64,000 bases of DNA from an uncultured Mobiluncus sp. (GCF_902488535.1 NZ_CABTWO010000013.1:1-64000), one strand, 5' to 3'; shown: positions 18,540 through 26,893, numbered from the stretch's first letter. The notes: generated by a model not told the origin, from the letters alone. Made by a program: numbers and translations.

Positions 18540-20501
18540 TCAGAACCTCTCGATCACGGTGACTGTCTTGCCGGACTTCAACACGGCCAGATTCTTCTTC
18601 AACTCGTGCATCACCGAGAACTCGACCGAATAGCCGAACACCACCACACGGGAAACCGTCAGCTCACCGTTTTCGAGAATGCGAACCATTGCCACCACGT
18701 CATCACTGGTCAGCCCGGTGTTGATGATGTAGGCGGAATCGCCGCACACATCCAGCTCATACCCGGCCAGCTTCACCCTCTCAGGTGTTGCGGTCAGGCC
18801 GTGGCCATCCTTCACCAGCCACGTCGCCAACACCGTGTCATGTCCAGGAGTCTCATCCAGATCGAACTTCGACACATAATCCCCAGCAAACAACGCATCC
18901 GCCTGCTCGGGATCAAACGCTTCCAGCTGATCCAACACCTGCCCCGACGGCTCCTCCAACCGGTACAACCGGAAGCCATAGTCAATGTCCGCGCCCGTCT
19001 CGTCCTTGATCTTCGCCGCCGCACGCTTAATACGCTCACGACCAATCTCATCAATCGTGCGGTAACCAGCATCGTATGCGGGCTTTCCCCGCTCGATCTT
19101 CTCGGGCAACTGCACCATAACGTATTTTCTATTACCGCCGTCCTCGGCGTTGAGTTGAAGAATAGCATCGGCAGTTGTTGCAGAACCGGAGAAGAAGTCA
19201 AGAATCACACTATCTCTTTGTGTGACAAATCGAATTATCCTTTTGAGAAGATTCGTAGACTTCGGATTGTCGAAGACTCGCGCGCCCATCAACTTAGTAA
19301 GTTGAGCAGTGTTCCCACGGTTATCCTCGTAGTAGACGCTAGACAAAGTATCTTCAACCGTCTCGAGCCTCTTTTTGATCTTGGGAACCGTGGTTTCATC
19401 TGATCCCCACTCGACATCCCCCCTCTCTGCGGCTGCAAGAAATGTTTCCTCTGGCCAGCGATAGCCATTCTGAGGTTTCGCACAGACCCGTTGAGTTTCG
19501 GGATGGAGGATATCGAATCGGTACCCTCCGGGCTTCGTGTTCGACGAGTTTCCAGGGTAGTAGACACCGTTATCGTCCACCCTGTCATAGTGCTTTACCC
19601 CGGCGAGAAGGTTTCCCTGCGCTTTAATCCAACTGCGCAAACCTTTCTGTATTTCATCCAGAGAGCTACCGAACTTTGCTTTTAACGATTCGTATTGCTT
19701 GAGTATGAGATTCGACTTATAGCTGGGTGCGACCCAAGCCTCTTGAACGACCCTATTGCGGGCGTAGCATGAAACGTATTCGTGCTCAGCGGCTATTTGT
19801 GATTTGTTGTTATCTGTTGCTGTCTTCCAGACAATTTGCCCAATCTGGTTTTGTTCACCGAATACCTCGTCGCAGAGGAGCTTGAGATTTGATTGTTCGT
19901 TGTCATCGATGCTGATGAAGATGACGCCGTCGTCTGAGAGGAGTTCCTTGGCGAGTTGGAGCCGGGGGTACATGAAGGTGAGCCAGGCGGAGTGTGAGGA
20001 CTTGCCTTGCAGGTCGAGCACTCGCTGGGCTTCGTCTTCGGACAGGCCGATCTTGTCGACGAGTTGTTTGGGTGTGAAGCCGAAGTCGTCGTTGTAGACG
20101 AACCCGTCAGAGCCGGTGTTATAAGGCGGATCGATGTAGATGCACTTGACCTGGCCGGTGTATGAACCGAGCAGATGTTTGAGGGCGTCGAGGTTGTCGC
20201 CGACGATGTAGAGATTTTCGGAGTCCTTGTTTTCTGGTTCGCTGTTGTGTTCCAGGTCGGGCACGACCACGGTCTCTGTCTTGGTTGACGTGAGGTACTT
20301 GGCGTAGGACTTGCCGAGGAACTTCAGCTCGTAGCCTTCTTTGGCGAGGTTCACGTCGCCTGAGCGGAGGGTCTCCTTGAACCGGTCGATCATGAATGCG
20401 TCGTTGCTGTCGAAATACTCGGGCAGCGCGGCACGTAGCCGCTCAAGCTCGAAATCGTTTGGCTGGACGGTTTCGTTGTGCTGATGGGCGTCGCGGATCA
20501 T
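18540..20501 (-). CDS. mod: Type III DNA methyltransferase Mod subunit
   Basis: A 653-residue adenine methyltransferase. The catalytic DPPYNTG sits at residues 124-130 and the SAM-binding LDFFSGSATTADA lies about 320 residues later, the beta-class order expected of Mod. The segment between them is the target recognition domain and is visibly more AT-rich than both flanks. I chose the ATG at 20501 because it overlaps the upstream regulator stop (ATGA) and has GAGGAGG before it; a longer in-frame start at 20537 exists. It methylates one strand of an asymmetric site and guides Res. Confidence 0.93.
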   Translation of the reverse strand: MIRDAHQHNETVQPNDFELERLRAALPEYFDSNDAFMIDRFKETLRSGDVNLAKEGYELKFLGKSYAKYLTSTKTETVVVPDLEHNSEPENKDSENLYIVGDNLDALKHLLGSYTGQVKCIYIDPPYNTGSDGFVYNDDFGFTPKQLVDKIGLSEDEAQRVLDLQGKSSHSAWLTFMYPRLQLAKELLSDDGVIFISIDDNEQSNLKLLCDEVFGEQNQIGQIVWKTATDNNKSQIAAEHEYVSCYARNRVVQEAWVAPSYKSNLILKQYESLKAKFGSSLDEIQKGLRSWIKAQGNLLAGVKHYDRVDDNGVYYPGNSSNTKPGGYRFDILHPETQRVCAKPQNGYRWPEETFLAAAERGDVEWGSDETTVPKIKKRLETVEDTLSSVYYEDNRGNTAQLTKLMGARVFDNPKSTNLLKRIIRFVTQRDSVILDFFSGSATTADAILQLNAEDGGNRKYVMVQLPEKIERGKPAYDAGYRTIDEIGRERIKRAAAKIKDETGADIDYGFRLYRLEEPSGQVLDQLEAFDPEQADALFAGDYVSKFDLDETPGHDTVLATWLVKDGHGLTATPERVKLAGYELDVCGDSAYIINTGLTSDDVVAMVRILENGELTVSRVVVFGYSVEFSVMHELKKNLAVLKSGKTVTVIERF

Positions 20502-20731
20502 AGGACGACCTCCTCTTCGTTCGGGACGACTTCGCAAATATCGGCGATGTCGCAGTCGAGTGCTTCACAGATGCGGGCAAGAACGTCGGTGGTGACGTTG
20601 CCTCCGCGTCCGAGTTTCGCGATGGTTGATGCACTTAGCACAGTTAGCTTGGCTAGGTCGGTTTTATTCATACCTTTATCAATCAGGAGTTTCCATAGCG
20701 GGTTGTAGGACATACGTAGGTTATTCGGCAT
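20498..20731 (-). CDS. XRE/Cro-type helix-turn-helix regulator
   Basis: A 77-residue protein made of a single Cro/C1-type DNA-binding domain (NPLWKLLIDKGMNKTDLAKLTVLSASTIAKLGRG, then DVLARICEALDCDIADI). This HTH_26-like group is common beside R-M and toxin genes. The ATG at 20731 has GGAG nine bases upstream; a start at 20713 (MSYNPL) is the alternative but has no Shine-Dalgarno. It overlaps mod by 4 bases. It probably times expression of the R-M operon in the manner of a controller protein (inference). Confidence 0.8.
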   Translation of the reverse strand: MPNNLRMSYNPLWKLLIDKGMNKTDLAKLTVLSASTIAKLGRGGNVTTDVLARICEALDCDIADICEVVPNEEEVVL

Positions 20732-20843
20732 GTGGGGACTCCGTTTCTTCGTTGGCTGGGGTGCTAATGATATCGGTATCTGTAAGGCCAACAAGGAAGC
20801 CATAGCGACCTTCGTTGATCTTCTTAGTGAAAAGGACTTTCAT
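20721..20843 (-). CDS. Small 40-residue protein coupled to the Phd-like gene
   Basis: A 40-codon frame whose ATG overlaps the stop of the Phd-like gene (ATGA at 20840-20843) and whose TAA falls 11 bases inside the start of the XRE gene. The peptide begins MKVLFTKKINEGRYGFLVGL and ends acidic. I do not recognise it. Its position, coupled at both ends in an operon where every other join is a short overlap or gap, suggests it is translated. It is too short for the usual toxin partner of Phd/YefM antitoxins. Confidence 0.5.
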   Translation of the reverse strand: MKVLFTKKINEGRYGFLVGLTDTDIISTPANEETESPHAE

Positions 20844-21082
20844 TTGGCTAGCTCTTCGTACACGCGGCGATTGCGTTCCATGATTTGCTTCGAAGCTGCC
20901 AAGACTTCGGAGTCGGTAGCTTCTTGGGGCATGTCCAGTTGGTTGAACTCAATGATGACGTAACGCGGCTCGTTATTCTTCATAATGACGGCGCTCCCGT
21001 TTTGGTCAACCAGTCTGGCGACCTTGGAAAAGTTTTGATTCGCTTCTGAAATTGGCACCAAAGTGGCGGTATCAACGTTCAT
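20840..21082 (-). CDS. Phd/YefM-family antitoxin-like protein
   Basis: An 80-residue protein with the Phd/YefM fold pattern: TLVPISEANQNFSKVARLVDQNG, then AVIMKNNEPRYVIIEFNQLD. It has a strong Shine-Dalgarno (GAGGAGG). These proteins bind their own promoter and usually neutralise a Doc or YoeB/RelE toxin. No toxin follows: the next gene is a 40-residue frame and then the XRE regulator. It heads the type III R-M operon, so it may serve as a repressor or be a leftover antitoxin. Confidence 0.8.
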   Translation of the reverse strand: MNVDTATLVPISEANQNFSKVARLVDQNGSAVIMKNNEPRYVIIEFNQLDMPQEATDSEVLAASKQIMERNRRVYEELAK

Positions 21083-21149
21083 TTTTCCTCCTCAACATCT
21101 CAATTATGCAATAAATTCTAGGATTAATAAATGGTGCAAAGCTGAAATG

Positions 21150-21192
21150 AGACAAAAATTTCGGGGCAGAGCTAATGCTCCGCCCCGAAACC
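21150..21192 (-). terminator. Rho-independent terminator of the transketolase/VOC operon
   Basis: A 13-bp stem with one mismatch (arms about 21159-21171 and 21178-21190). Read on the minus strand it is followed at once by TTTTTGTC. It lies about 65 bases after the VOC gene stop, so it ends the long minus-strand operon. Confidence 0.8.
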
Positions 21193-21256
21193 CTGTTCTC
21201 GCAACTGGGCTAGATTTGAGTGAAATTGGTTTCACTAGGCTCTTTTACCCAGGCAA

Positions 21257-21988
21257 TTAATCCTTTCGGTAGTAATCCTTCATCATGGTGTACTTCATCA
21301 CGGTACCGATGAGCGCACCCAGGCGACCCAAACCGAGACGAGCCGCGTGAAGGTCGATGAGCTCGACGAGGTTTCCATCCGGGTCACGGAAGAAGGCCCA
21401 GTCGGCGCCTCCCGCGGAAATCGGCTCATTCATGAACTCCACGCCTTCGCGGCGCAGGCGGTTCACCCAGCCACGCACGTTCGACACGTGGAAGGCGATG
21501 TGGGAGTATCCGGGCCGGTTCCAGGTCTCGCGTTCCTCCGACACCACGGGCGGATCGAACTCGAACACTTCCAGGATGTTACCGGAACGGGAACACATGA
21601 ATCCCAGACGAACCCGCTTGATGCCCTCCACGTGGTACAACCGCTCGACAGGCTTCAAATCCTCGCCGGTGATTTCCAGGTAGTTCATCAGCTTCAGACC
21701 GAACACCCGGTCGTACCACTGGACGGCCCGCTCGAAGTTCGCCACGGTCACGCCCACATGGCCCAGACCCCAGTTGATACCGGCGCTAGACATCTTGTTG
21801 CGGCATTCCCGCTGCTTGCGTTCCAGGAACTCTTCCTTGCCCAGCTTTTTCAGCTCTAGGGCGTTATCGACAGCCATCTTGGCGCCGTAGCCCAGCGCCG
21901 CGAGCACGCCGAGCTTGGTCGCTTTCCGGCAGGTTGCCTTCATGAAACGCCGCTTGCAACTAACTGTTTTGGCTGCTTTACTTCGCAT
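21257..21988 (-). CDS. VOC (glyoxalase-fold) family protein with N-terminal extension
   Basis: About 243 residues. A basic N-terminal extension with a short hydrophobic stretch (KLGVLAALGYGAKMAV) is followed by two vicinal-oxygen-chelate modules: GHVGVTVANFERAVQWYDRVFGLKL and then YSHIAFHVSNVRGWVNRLRREGV with FRDPDGNLVELI. The His and Glu at the module ends fit metal ligands. VOC enzymes are lyases, isomerases, epimerases or dioxygenases; which one cannot be told. The gene overlaps the previous one (GTG at 21994 or ATG at 21988; I use the ATG with GGTGGG before it) and ends the operon. Confidence 0.75.
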   Translation of the reverse strand: MRSKAAKTVSCKRRFMKATCRKATKLGVLAALGYGAKMAVDNALELKKLGKEEFLERKQRECRNKMSSAGINWGLGHVGVTVANFERAVQWYDRVFGLKLMNYLEITGEDLKPVERLYHVEGIKRVRLGFMCSRSGNILEVFEFDPPVVSEERETWNRPGYSHIAFHVSNVRGWVNRLRREGVEFMNEPISAGGADWAFFRDPDGNLVELIDLHAARLGLGRLGALIGTVMKYTMMKDYYRKD

Positions 21989-22907
21989 AGTCACCCACCG
22001 CCATCATCAGTGCACCGAGTTCGGCACCGTATTCGGGCGAACCTTCCATTGACATACGTCCCGATGCTTGCGCATCCAGAAGGTCATCTGTCTGCAGCAA
22101 GGTTCCCAAAGCGGAGGTCACCGAGTCGAAACGCATCGTAAAGAACGCGGCACTGCGCGTGTATTCCCCACGGAATGCCTTTGACTTCCCGGCTTTGATG
22201 CGAATATACGCACCGAGCTCGGGATGCCCGTCCACAGCGTACGCATAGACGCGGTCCGGCGACGGATCCGTCCACGCGTGCACAGCGGGATGCCCGGCCT
22301 TATTCAGCTGGCTCATTCCGGTGGTGAGCAGGTAGAACATACACTTCGTCAGCAGTTTCCGGTCGTCCTCGGTCTTGGGCGCTTCCGTCGCTCCCAGCAA
22401 GCTGGACATGGCCAGCAGGGACTTCACGGTTGCAACCAAAAGCCCGGGATTGCCCAGCCCTCCGCGAATCTTGGGCAGGTTCACCTTGCCTTTAAAGAAG
22501 TCGTTGAACTTCTCGGGGGAGGGGAACTCGATTTCCACATTCGGCAGCGGGTGAGCGCCCAGCTTCGGCGTGACGTTCGCACCGTGAATAATCAGGTGCG
22601 TGGCGTAACGCTCCGGGCGTCCGTCTATCGACGTGCCCGCCGGGGTCAGACAAGAAATCTGAACCACGCCATCCTTGCCCTTGAAGGCGGCCGCCAAATC
22701 CGGCTTTTCGGCGATAATCGGCTTCAACAGCGGAATAACCGCGTTGAGGAACACCACGTTGGCGTAGCGAACTTCGTCGTCGATATTGGGATTGGGGCCC
22801 ATCGGGAACGGCTTGGCTTTCGATTTCTTTTCACAAGATTCCCCGCACGCCTTATCGGGCTTAGTTGCCTTAGGCGGGGCGGAGCTTTGTTTCGTTTCTT
22901 TAGTCAT
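21978..22907 (-). CDS. Unrecognised protein, possibly SCP2-like
   Basis: A 309-residue soluble protein. The N terminus is rich in Lys, Pro and Ser with a CGESC pair, then a domain with VRYANVVFLNAVIPLLKPIIAEKPDLAAAFKGKDGVVQISC, and blocks such as VEIEFPSPEKFNDFFKGK and LPKIRGGLG. The pattern of hydrophobic-cavity helices and strands reminds me of SCP2-type lipid carrier domains, like the protein at 26123 in the same operon, but I cannot confirm it. It follows the transketolase C-terminal gene by 11 bases and overlaps the VOC gene. Confidence 0.55.
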   Translation of the reverse strand: MTKETKQSSAPPKATKPDKACGESCEKKSKAKPFPMGPNPNIDDEVRYANVVFLNAVIPLLKPIIAEKPDLAAAFKGKDGVVQISCLTPAGTSIDGRPERYATHLIIHGANVTPKLGAHPLPNVEIEFPSPEKFNDFFKGKVNLPKIRGGLGNPGLLVATVKSLLAMSSLLGATEAPKTEDDRKLLTKCMFYLLTTGMSQLNKAGHPAVHAWTDPSPDRVYAYAVDGHPELGAYIRIKAGKSKAFRGEYTRSAAFFTMRFDSVTSALGTLLQTDDLLDAQASGRMSMEGSPEYGAELGALMMAVGDYAK

Positions 22908-22918
22908 TGCGCGCTACC

Positions 22919-23929
22919 TTAGAACTCGTCTTCCCAGTCGTCGTCCTCCTCGAAGTCCATGTGCATGACTTCACGAGCGGCGGCCACACAGCCGTTTTCG
23001 TCCCAGCCGTAGTGGGAGTACAGGTCCTCAGGCTGGCCGATAACCGAGAATTCGTCGGGGATGCCGAGCTTCTTTAACACGAAGCCCTTGCGGGTGGTAG
23101 CGCCGACATCGGCCACTGCGGTCCCCAGGCCGTTGATGATGTTGTGGTCCTCAACGGTGATGATACGCCGAGTTTCGGTAATCGCCTTGGCGATGGCCTC
23201 CTCATCAATCGGTTTCAAGGTGTGGATGTCCAGCACGCGCACGCTCAGACCGTCCTCTTTGGCGAGGATATCGGCAGCCTGCAAGGCACGCCACACGCCG
23301 GAGCCGGTCGCGATGAACGTGAGGTCCGTACCTTCGCGCAAAGTGTTGGCCTTGCCGAATTCGAAGGTCGGAATCTCGTCACGGTAGACAATCTGGTCAA
23401 AACCGCGGTTCAGACGCAGATATACCGGTCCAACATGGTCGTAGGCAGCCTGTACACAGTAGGCGGCCTCCAGACCGTCAGCCGGACACATGACCACCAG
23501 GTTTGCAAAACTACGCAGAATCGCGATGTCTTCGGTGACGTGGTGAGTGGTACCGGCAGCCCCGAAGGACAACCCTGAGTGGGTGCCGATAATCTTCACA
23601 TTGAGATTCTGGTAGCAGATGTCGGTGCGGATTTGTTCGCAAGCACGCAGAGCCGCGAACGCCCCGAACGTGGAGACGAACGGCATCAGCCCCGCTTTTG
23701 CCAGCCCGGCGGAGATACCGAACATATTCTGTTCCGCGATACCCACGTTATAGAACCGCTCGGGGAACTCTTTGGCAAACACGGAAATCTTGGTAGATTT
23801 CGCCAGATCAGCCGAAAGCCCCACGATGGTGGGATCCTGCTTGCCTAGTTGCACCAGAGTCTGACCGTATACCTCCGCGGTGGTCAGATTAACCGCGTCA
23901 ATCGAAGTGTAAGTTAATCCTCCAGCCAT
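22919..23929 (-). CDS. Transketolase-like C-terminal subunit
   Basis: A 336-residue protein covering the pyrimidine-binding and C-terminal domains of transketolase (Transket_pyr, Transketolase_C). It shows FYNVGIAEQNMFGISAGLAKAGL with the catalytic Glu for TPP, STFGAFAALRACEQIRTDI, and GAAGTTHHVTEDIAILR. It follows the N-terminal subunit by only 2 bases, so the pair makes one enzyme from two chains. Split transketolases occur in many anaerobes and also in dedicated sugar pathways. A housekeeping role is possible but the company of an aminotransferase and a VOC enzyme suggests a special substrate. Confidence 0.88.
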   Translation of the reverse strand: MAGGLTYTSIDAVNLTTAEVYGQTLVQLGKQDPTIVGLSADLAKSTKISVFAKEFPERFYNVGIAEQNMFGISAGLAKAGLMPFVSTFGAFAALRACEQIRTDICYQNLNVKIIGTHSGLSFGAAGTTHHVTEDIAILRSFANLVVMCPADGLEAAYCVQAAYDHVGPVYLRLNRGFDQIVYRDEIPTFEFGKANTLREGTDLTFIATGSGVWRALQAADILAKEDGLSVRVLDIHTLKPIDEEAIAKAITETRRIITVEDHNIINGLGTAVADVGATTRKGFVLKKLGIPDEFSVIGQPEDLYSHYGWDENGCVAAAREVMHMDFEEDDDWEDEF

Positions 23930-23931
23930 GT

Positions 23932-24795
23932 TTAGGCTCCCTTCACTAGCTCGAGTCGTTTCTGCAGGTGTCGCTTGAGAGATTCGACTGCCTTGGCATG
24001 CTTTTCGTCGTCAACAGCGCCGTAGTGCCAGGTGTAGTCGCCTTCCATGAAGTCGATACCTTCGCCCTTCACCGTGTCCATCAGCAACATGGTGGGCTTA
24101 CCCTTGATGGTGCGCGCCCGATCAAAAGCGTCTACCAAATCGGGTATCGAGTTACCTTTGACCTCAATGACTTCCCAGTTGAATGCACGCCACTTGTCAG
24201 CAAACGGTTCCAGACCCATGACGTCGGCGGTCATGCCGTCAATCATGGCGTGGTTGACATCCACGATGCCCACCAGGTTGTCTACCTTGAACTGGCCGGC
24301 ACTCATGGCGGCTTCCCAGATGGAGCCTTCGTTGCATTCACCGTCGCCCATCAGGCAGTAAGTGCGCCATTCCTTGCCGAGCTGACGTGCTCCGAGAGCC
24401 ATACCCACCGCGAGGGACAGGCCGTGTCCCAGCGAACCCGTGGAAACTTCCAGACCGGGAACCTTGCCCGCGTCCAGGTGAATACCCAGGTGAGAAAGGA
24501 TATGCGAGTAGGTCGGCAACCAGTCCTTGGGGAAGCACCCCAAGTCTGCGAGAACCGGCCCCATACCCACGCCGATGTGACCCTTGGAGAGCACGAAACG
24601 GTCACGATCCGGGTCGTCCATCTTGTCGGCGCTGAAATTCATCTCGTGATGATACAGAACAGTGAGTACATCCATGGAGCTCATAGCACCACCAATGTGA
24701 CCACCACCTGCCCAAACCACCGTGTCGAGAGTGAGCAGACGCAGCCGATTGGCGATTTCTTCGAGTTCCTTGTGTTCTTTAGCCGATAAAGCCAT
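23932..24795 (-). CDS. Transketolase-like N-terminal (TPP-binding) subunit
   Basis: A 287-residue protein equal to the pyrophosphate domain of transketolase. The TPP/Mg motif is complete: GDGECNEGSIWEAAMSAGQ followed by VGIVDVN. Other family blocks are GGGHIGGAMSSMDVLTVLYH, RDRFVLSKGHIGVGM and STGSLGHGLSLAVGMALG. The ATG has AAGGAGGAAAG before it. It lies 14 bases after the aminotransferase gene and is followed by the C-terminal subunit. It should act with that subunit in a C2-unit transfer. Confidence 0.9.
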   Translation of the reverse strand: MALSAKEHKELEEIANRLRLLTLDTVVWAGGGHIGGAMSSMDVLTVLYHHEMNFSADKMDDPDRDRFVLSKGHIGVGMGPVLADLGCFPKDWLPTYSHILSHLGIHLDAGKVPGLEVSTGSLGHGLSLAVGMALGARQLGKEWRTYCLMGDGECNEGSIWEAAMSAGQFKVDNLVGIVDVNHAMIDGMTADVMGLEPFADKWRAFNWEVIEVKGNSIPDLVDAFDRARTIKGKPTMLLMDTVKGEGIDFMEGDYTWHYGAVDDEKHAKAVESLKRHLQKRLELVKGA

Positions 24796-24809
24796 CTTTC
24801 CTCCTTTGC

Positions 24810-26093
24810 TTAGGCCTGAGCCAGAATCTCACGTGACTTGTTCTTAACGACGCCCATCGCTTCGTCAGCCACGTCAGCGATGAAGTCGATGTCCTTGTCG
24901 GTCAAGGCCGTGTTCATGAAGTGGTTGTGGTGGTTCGTCATGAACACGCCGCGCTTCACACATTCACCCACGAAAGCCTGATGCAGCAGCAGGTTCGGGT
25001 CTGCCTTGCCGTCAAGCCCTCTAATCTGGTGGAACAGCAGAGCCGGTTCGCCACTGAAGTGGTAGTCAAAGCCGTGGTGCTTGGCCACTTCAGTCAGACG
25101 CTCAATGACCTTCACGCCGTTGTCGTGGCAAATCTTTGCCGCATCGATTTCACGCATCTTGGTGATGCAGGCAATCGCGGCCGCCATCGGCGGGGCGCTC
25201 ATCCAGTACGAACCGGTGCACATCACGGAGGCGGCGGCGTCCTTGAGGGACTCGATGCCGGTCACCGCCGAGATATTGTGTCCGTTGGCGATAGCCTTGC
25301 AGAAGCACTCCAAGTCGGCCTTAAAACCGTAGTGGTAGTCGGAACCCTTGATATCCAAACGCCAACCGCAGCGCACATCGTCAACGATGAGGACGATGCC
25401 TTCGCGGTCACAGATGGAACGAATCTTGTTCCAGTAGCCAGCTGGCGGCAAGACGTTGTCCTCAAAGACCGGGTGGTGGTACGGGGTAGCGATAAAGGCG
25501 GCAATCTCGCCCTTATATTCAGCCGCGAGACGTTCCACCGCGGCGGTGTCGCCCCAATCCACCAGCAGCTTGTCTTCGACTTCTTTCTTGCCCACGCCGG
25601 GGGCGCCCCAACCTTGGGTCCACCCAATCACGCCGTGATAGCCGCCGTTGATAGCGATGAACTTGTCCCGTCCGGTAGCGGCACGCGCCACCATCAGAGC
25701 GTAGTTCGTAGCATCCCCGCCGTTCTTGGCAAAGAAAGCCCAGTCGGCCATTTCGACCGTATCCACCATCAACTCGGCCAAATCGACCATGATAGTGCCG
25801 GGCTGCACCGCGCAGTTCAGGATTTTGGCCTGCTCAGCTACGGCTTTATCCACATCGGGGTCGTTGTATCCCAGAATCATGGGACCGTAGGCGCACATCA
25901 TATCGACGTACTTGTTGCCGTCCACGTCCCAGAAGTAGGTGCCCTGCGCTTTCGAGGCAAACAGGGGGTAGGCGCTGATAGGCATGAAACAGCCTTCTGC
26001 CGGCCCCAAGTGCCCATAGACGCCGCCGGGGATAACCTCAACCGCGCGCTCATACCATTCGTGGCTCTTGGTGTGTTCGTAAGTTTTCATCAT
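24810..26093 (-). CDS. Class III PLP-dependent aminotransferase (GSA-aminomutase-like)
   Basis: A 427-residue fold type I enzyme. Family blocks: FWDVDGNKYVDMMCAYGPMILGY, AKNGGDATNYALMVARAATGRDKF, NGGYHGVIGWTQGW, IVLIVDDVRCGWR with the Asp that contacts the PLP ring, and FCKAIANGHNISAVTG with the probable PLP-binding Lys. It resembles glutamate-1-semialdehyde aminomutase and omega-amino acid transaminases, but no heme or other tetrapyrrole genes are near. Its place between an SCP2-like protein and a split transketolase suggests it supplies or consumes a keto or aldehyde compound for the transketolase (inference). Confidence 0.85.
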   Translation of the reverse strand: MMKTYEHTKSHEWYERAVEVIPGGVYGHLGPAEGCFMPISAYPLFASKAQGTYFWDVDGNKYVDMMCAYGPMILGYNDPDVDKAVAEQAKILNCAVQPGTIMVDLAELMVDTVEMADWAFFAKNGGDATNYALMVARAATGRDKFIAINGGYHGVIGWTQGWGAPGVGKKEVEDKLLVDWGDTAAVERLAAEYKGEIAAFIATPYHHPVFEDNVLPPAGYWNKIRSICDREGIVLIVDDVRCGWRLDIKGSDYHYGFKADLECFCKAIANGHNISAVTGIESLKDAAASVMCTGSYWMSAPPMAAAIACITKMREIDAAKICHDNGVKVIERLTEVAKHHGFDYHFSGEPALLFHQIRGLDGKADPNLLLHQAFVGECVKRGVFMTNHHNHFMNTALTDKDIDFIADVADEAMGVVKNKSREILAQA

Positions 26094-26122
26094 TTTGTTT
26101 TGTCCTTCCTCACGCGCGTTTT

Positions 26123-26893
26123 CTAGCTCAAGTAGAACGGCACCATGCCGAGGATCTTGTTCATGTTGTCCAACAGGGGAACGTATCCACCCAGCTTAAT
26201 CAGCTCTCGACCGATAGCGGGATAGGACGCGAGTTCACCGCGCAGGACCTGGCCGGTCGTATCCAAATCAGAAAAGACCATGAAAGCGTGACGTCCGTGA
26301 GGACCCGCGGCCTTGGGCTCATCGCCGTCGACGATGCGCGCGTGGTGGTCGTTGATGACCATGGTCAAAGCCGGACCGTTGGCAATCTTTAATCCGATAG
26401 TGCCGTCGCACATGCCCTTAGCGACCTGGACGCCCTTGGGGTCGTGGTTGGCAATCTCAGCCATCGCATAGACCGCTACGTGCAACGTCAGCAGGGAGTT
26501 AATCCTCGCAAACTCGGGGTCCTGCAGCAGCTGCGGGGTTGGCCGCAAGTAGTAGGACAGCCGGTCGGTCACCTCGGTGAACGTACCGGTCAAGTACTTC
26601 AGTTTGGTGAAGCCCTTGAGCGGTACGGGAATCCCCTTGCCTTCGAACATCTTGTTGACCATGTTCGGCACGGGGAAACCCAGGCTCATGTCAGCCGGAC
26701 CTCCACCGGGGAAGAACTCAATTTTGCCGTTGCCCAGCTTGAGCCGGACAGAACCGACGTTCGCTGCCTTGAATTGCAAGGTCAGCGGGACATGTTCCAA
26801 GAGCTGTTTCGACTTGGGGTCGAGCTCCGGGAGCTTCTCGAGTGTACGCAAAACTGCCTTAAGATTGACGGCAGCCATAGCAGTTTGATTCAT
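26123..26893 (-). CDS. SCP2-like protein, first gene of the transketolase operon
   Basis: A 256-residue soluble protein. The segment LEHVPLTLQFKAANVGSVRLKLGNGKIEFFPGGGPADMSLGFPVPNMVNKMFEGKG resembles an SCP2 (sterol carrier) fold with a ligand cavity, followed by a helical C-terminal half. The ATG has GATGAGGTGGG before it. It leads a six-gene minus-strand operon that ends at 21257. A carrier of hydrophobic or aromatic ligands is a possible role; no catalytic motif is visible. The assignment rests on overall pattern only. Confidence 0.55.
   Translation of the reverse strand: MNQTAMAAVNLKAVLRTLEKLPELDPKSKQLLEHVPLTLQFKAANVGSVRLKLGNGKIEFFPGGGPADMSLGFPVPNMVNKMFEGKGIPVPLKGFTKLKYLTGTFTEVTDRLSYYLRPTPQLLQDPEFARINSLLTLHVAVYAMAEIANHDPKGVQVAKGMCDGTIGLKIANGPALTMVINDHHARIVDGDEPKAAGPHGRHAFMVFSDLDTTGQVLRGELASYPAIGRELIKLGGYVPLLDNMNKILGMVPFYLS

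Noticed and set aside
17238..19403. A 721-codon open frame on the plus strand across res and mod
   Set aside because: It is antisense to two genes with complete type III motifs, has a His/Arg/Gln-rich composition typical of shadow frames, and spans the gene border without any domain.
20840..21082. A complete type II toxin-antitoxin module
   Set aside because: Only the antitoxin is present; the coupled 40-residue frame lacks any Doc, YoeB or RelE feature and is too short.
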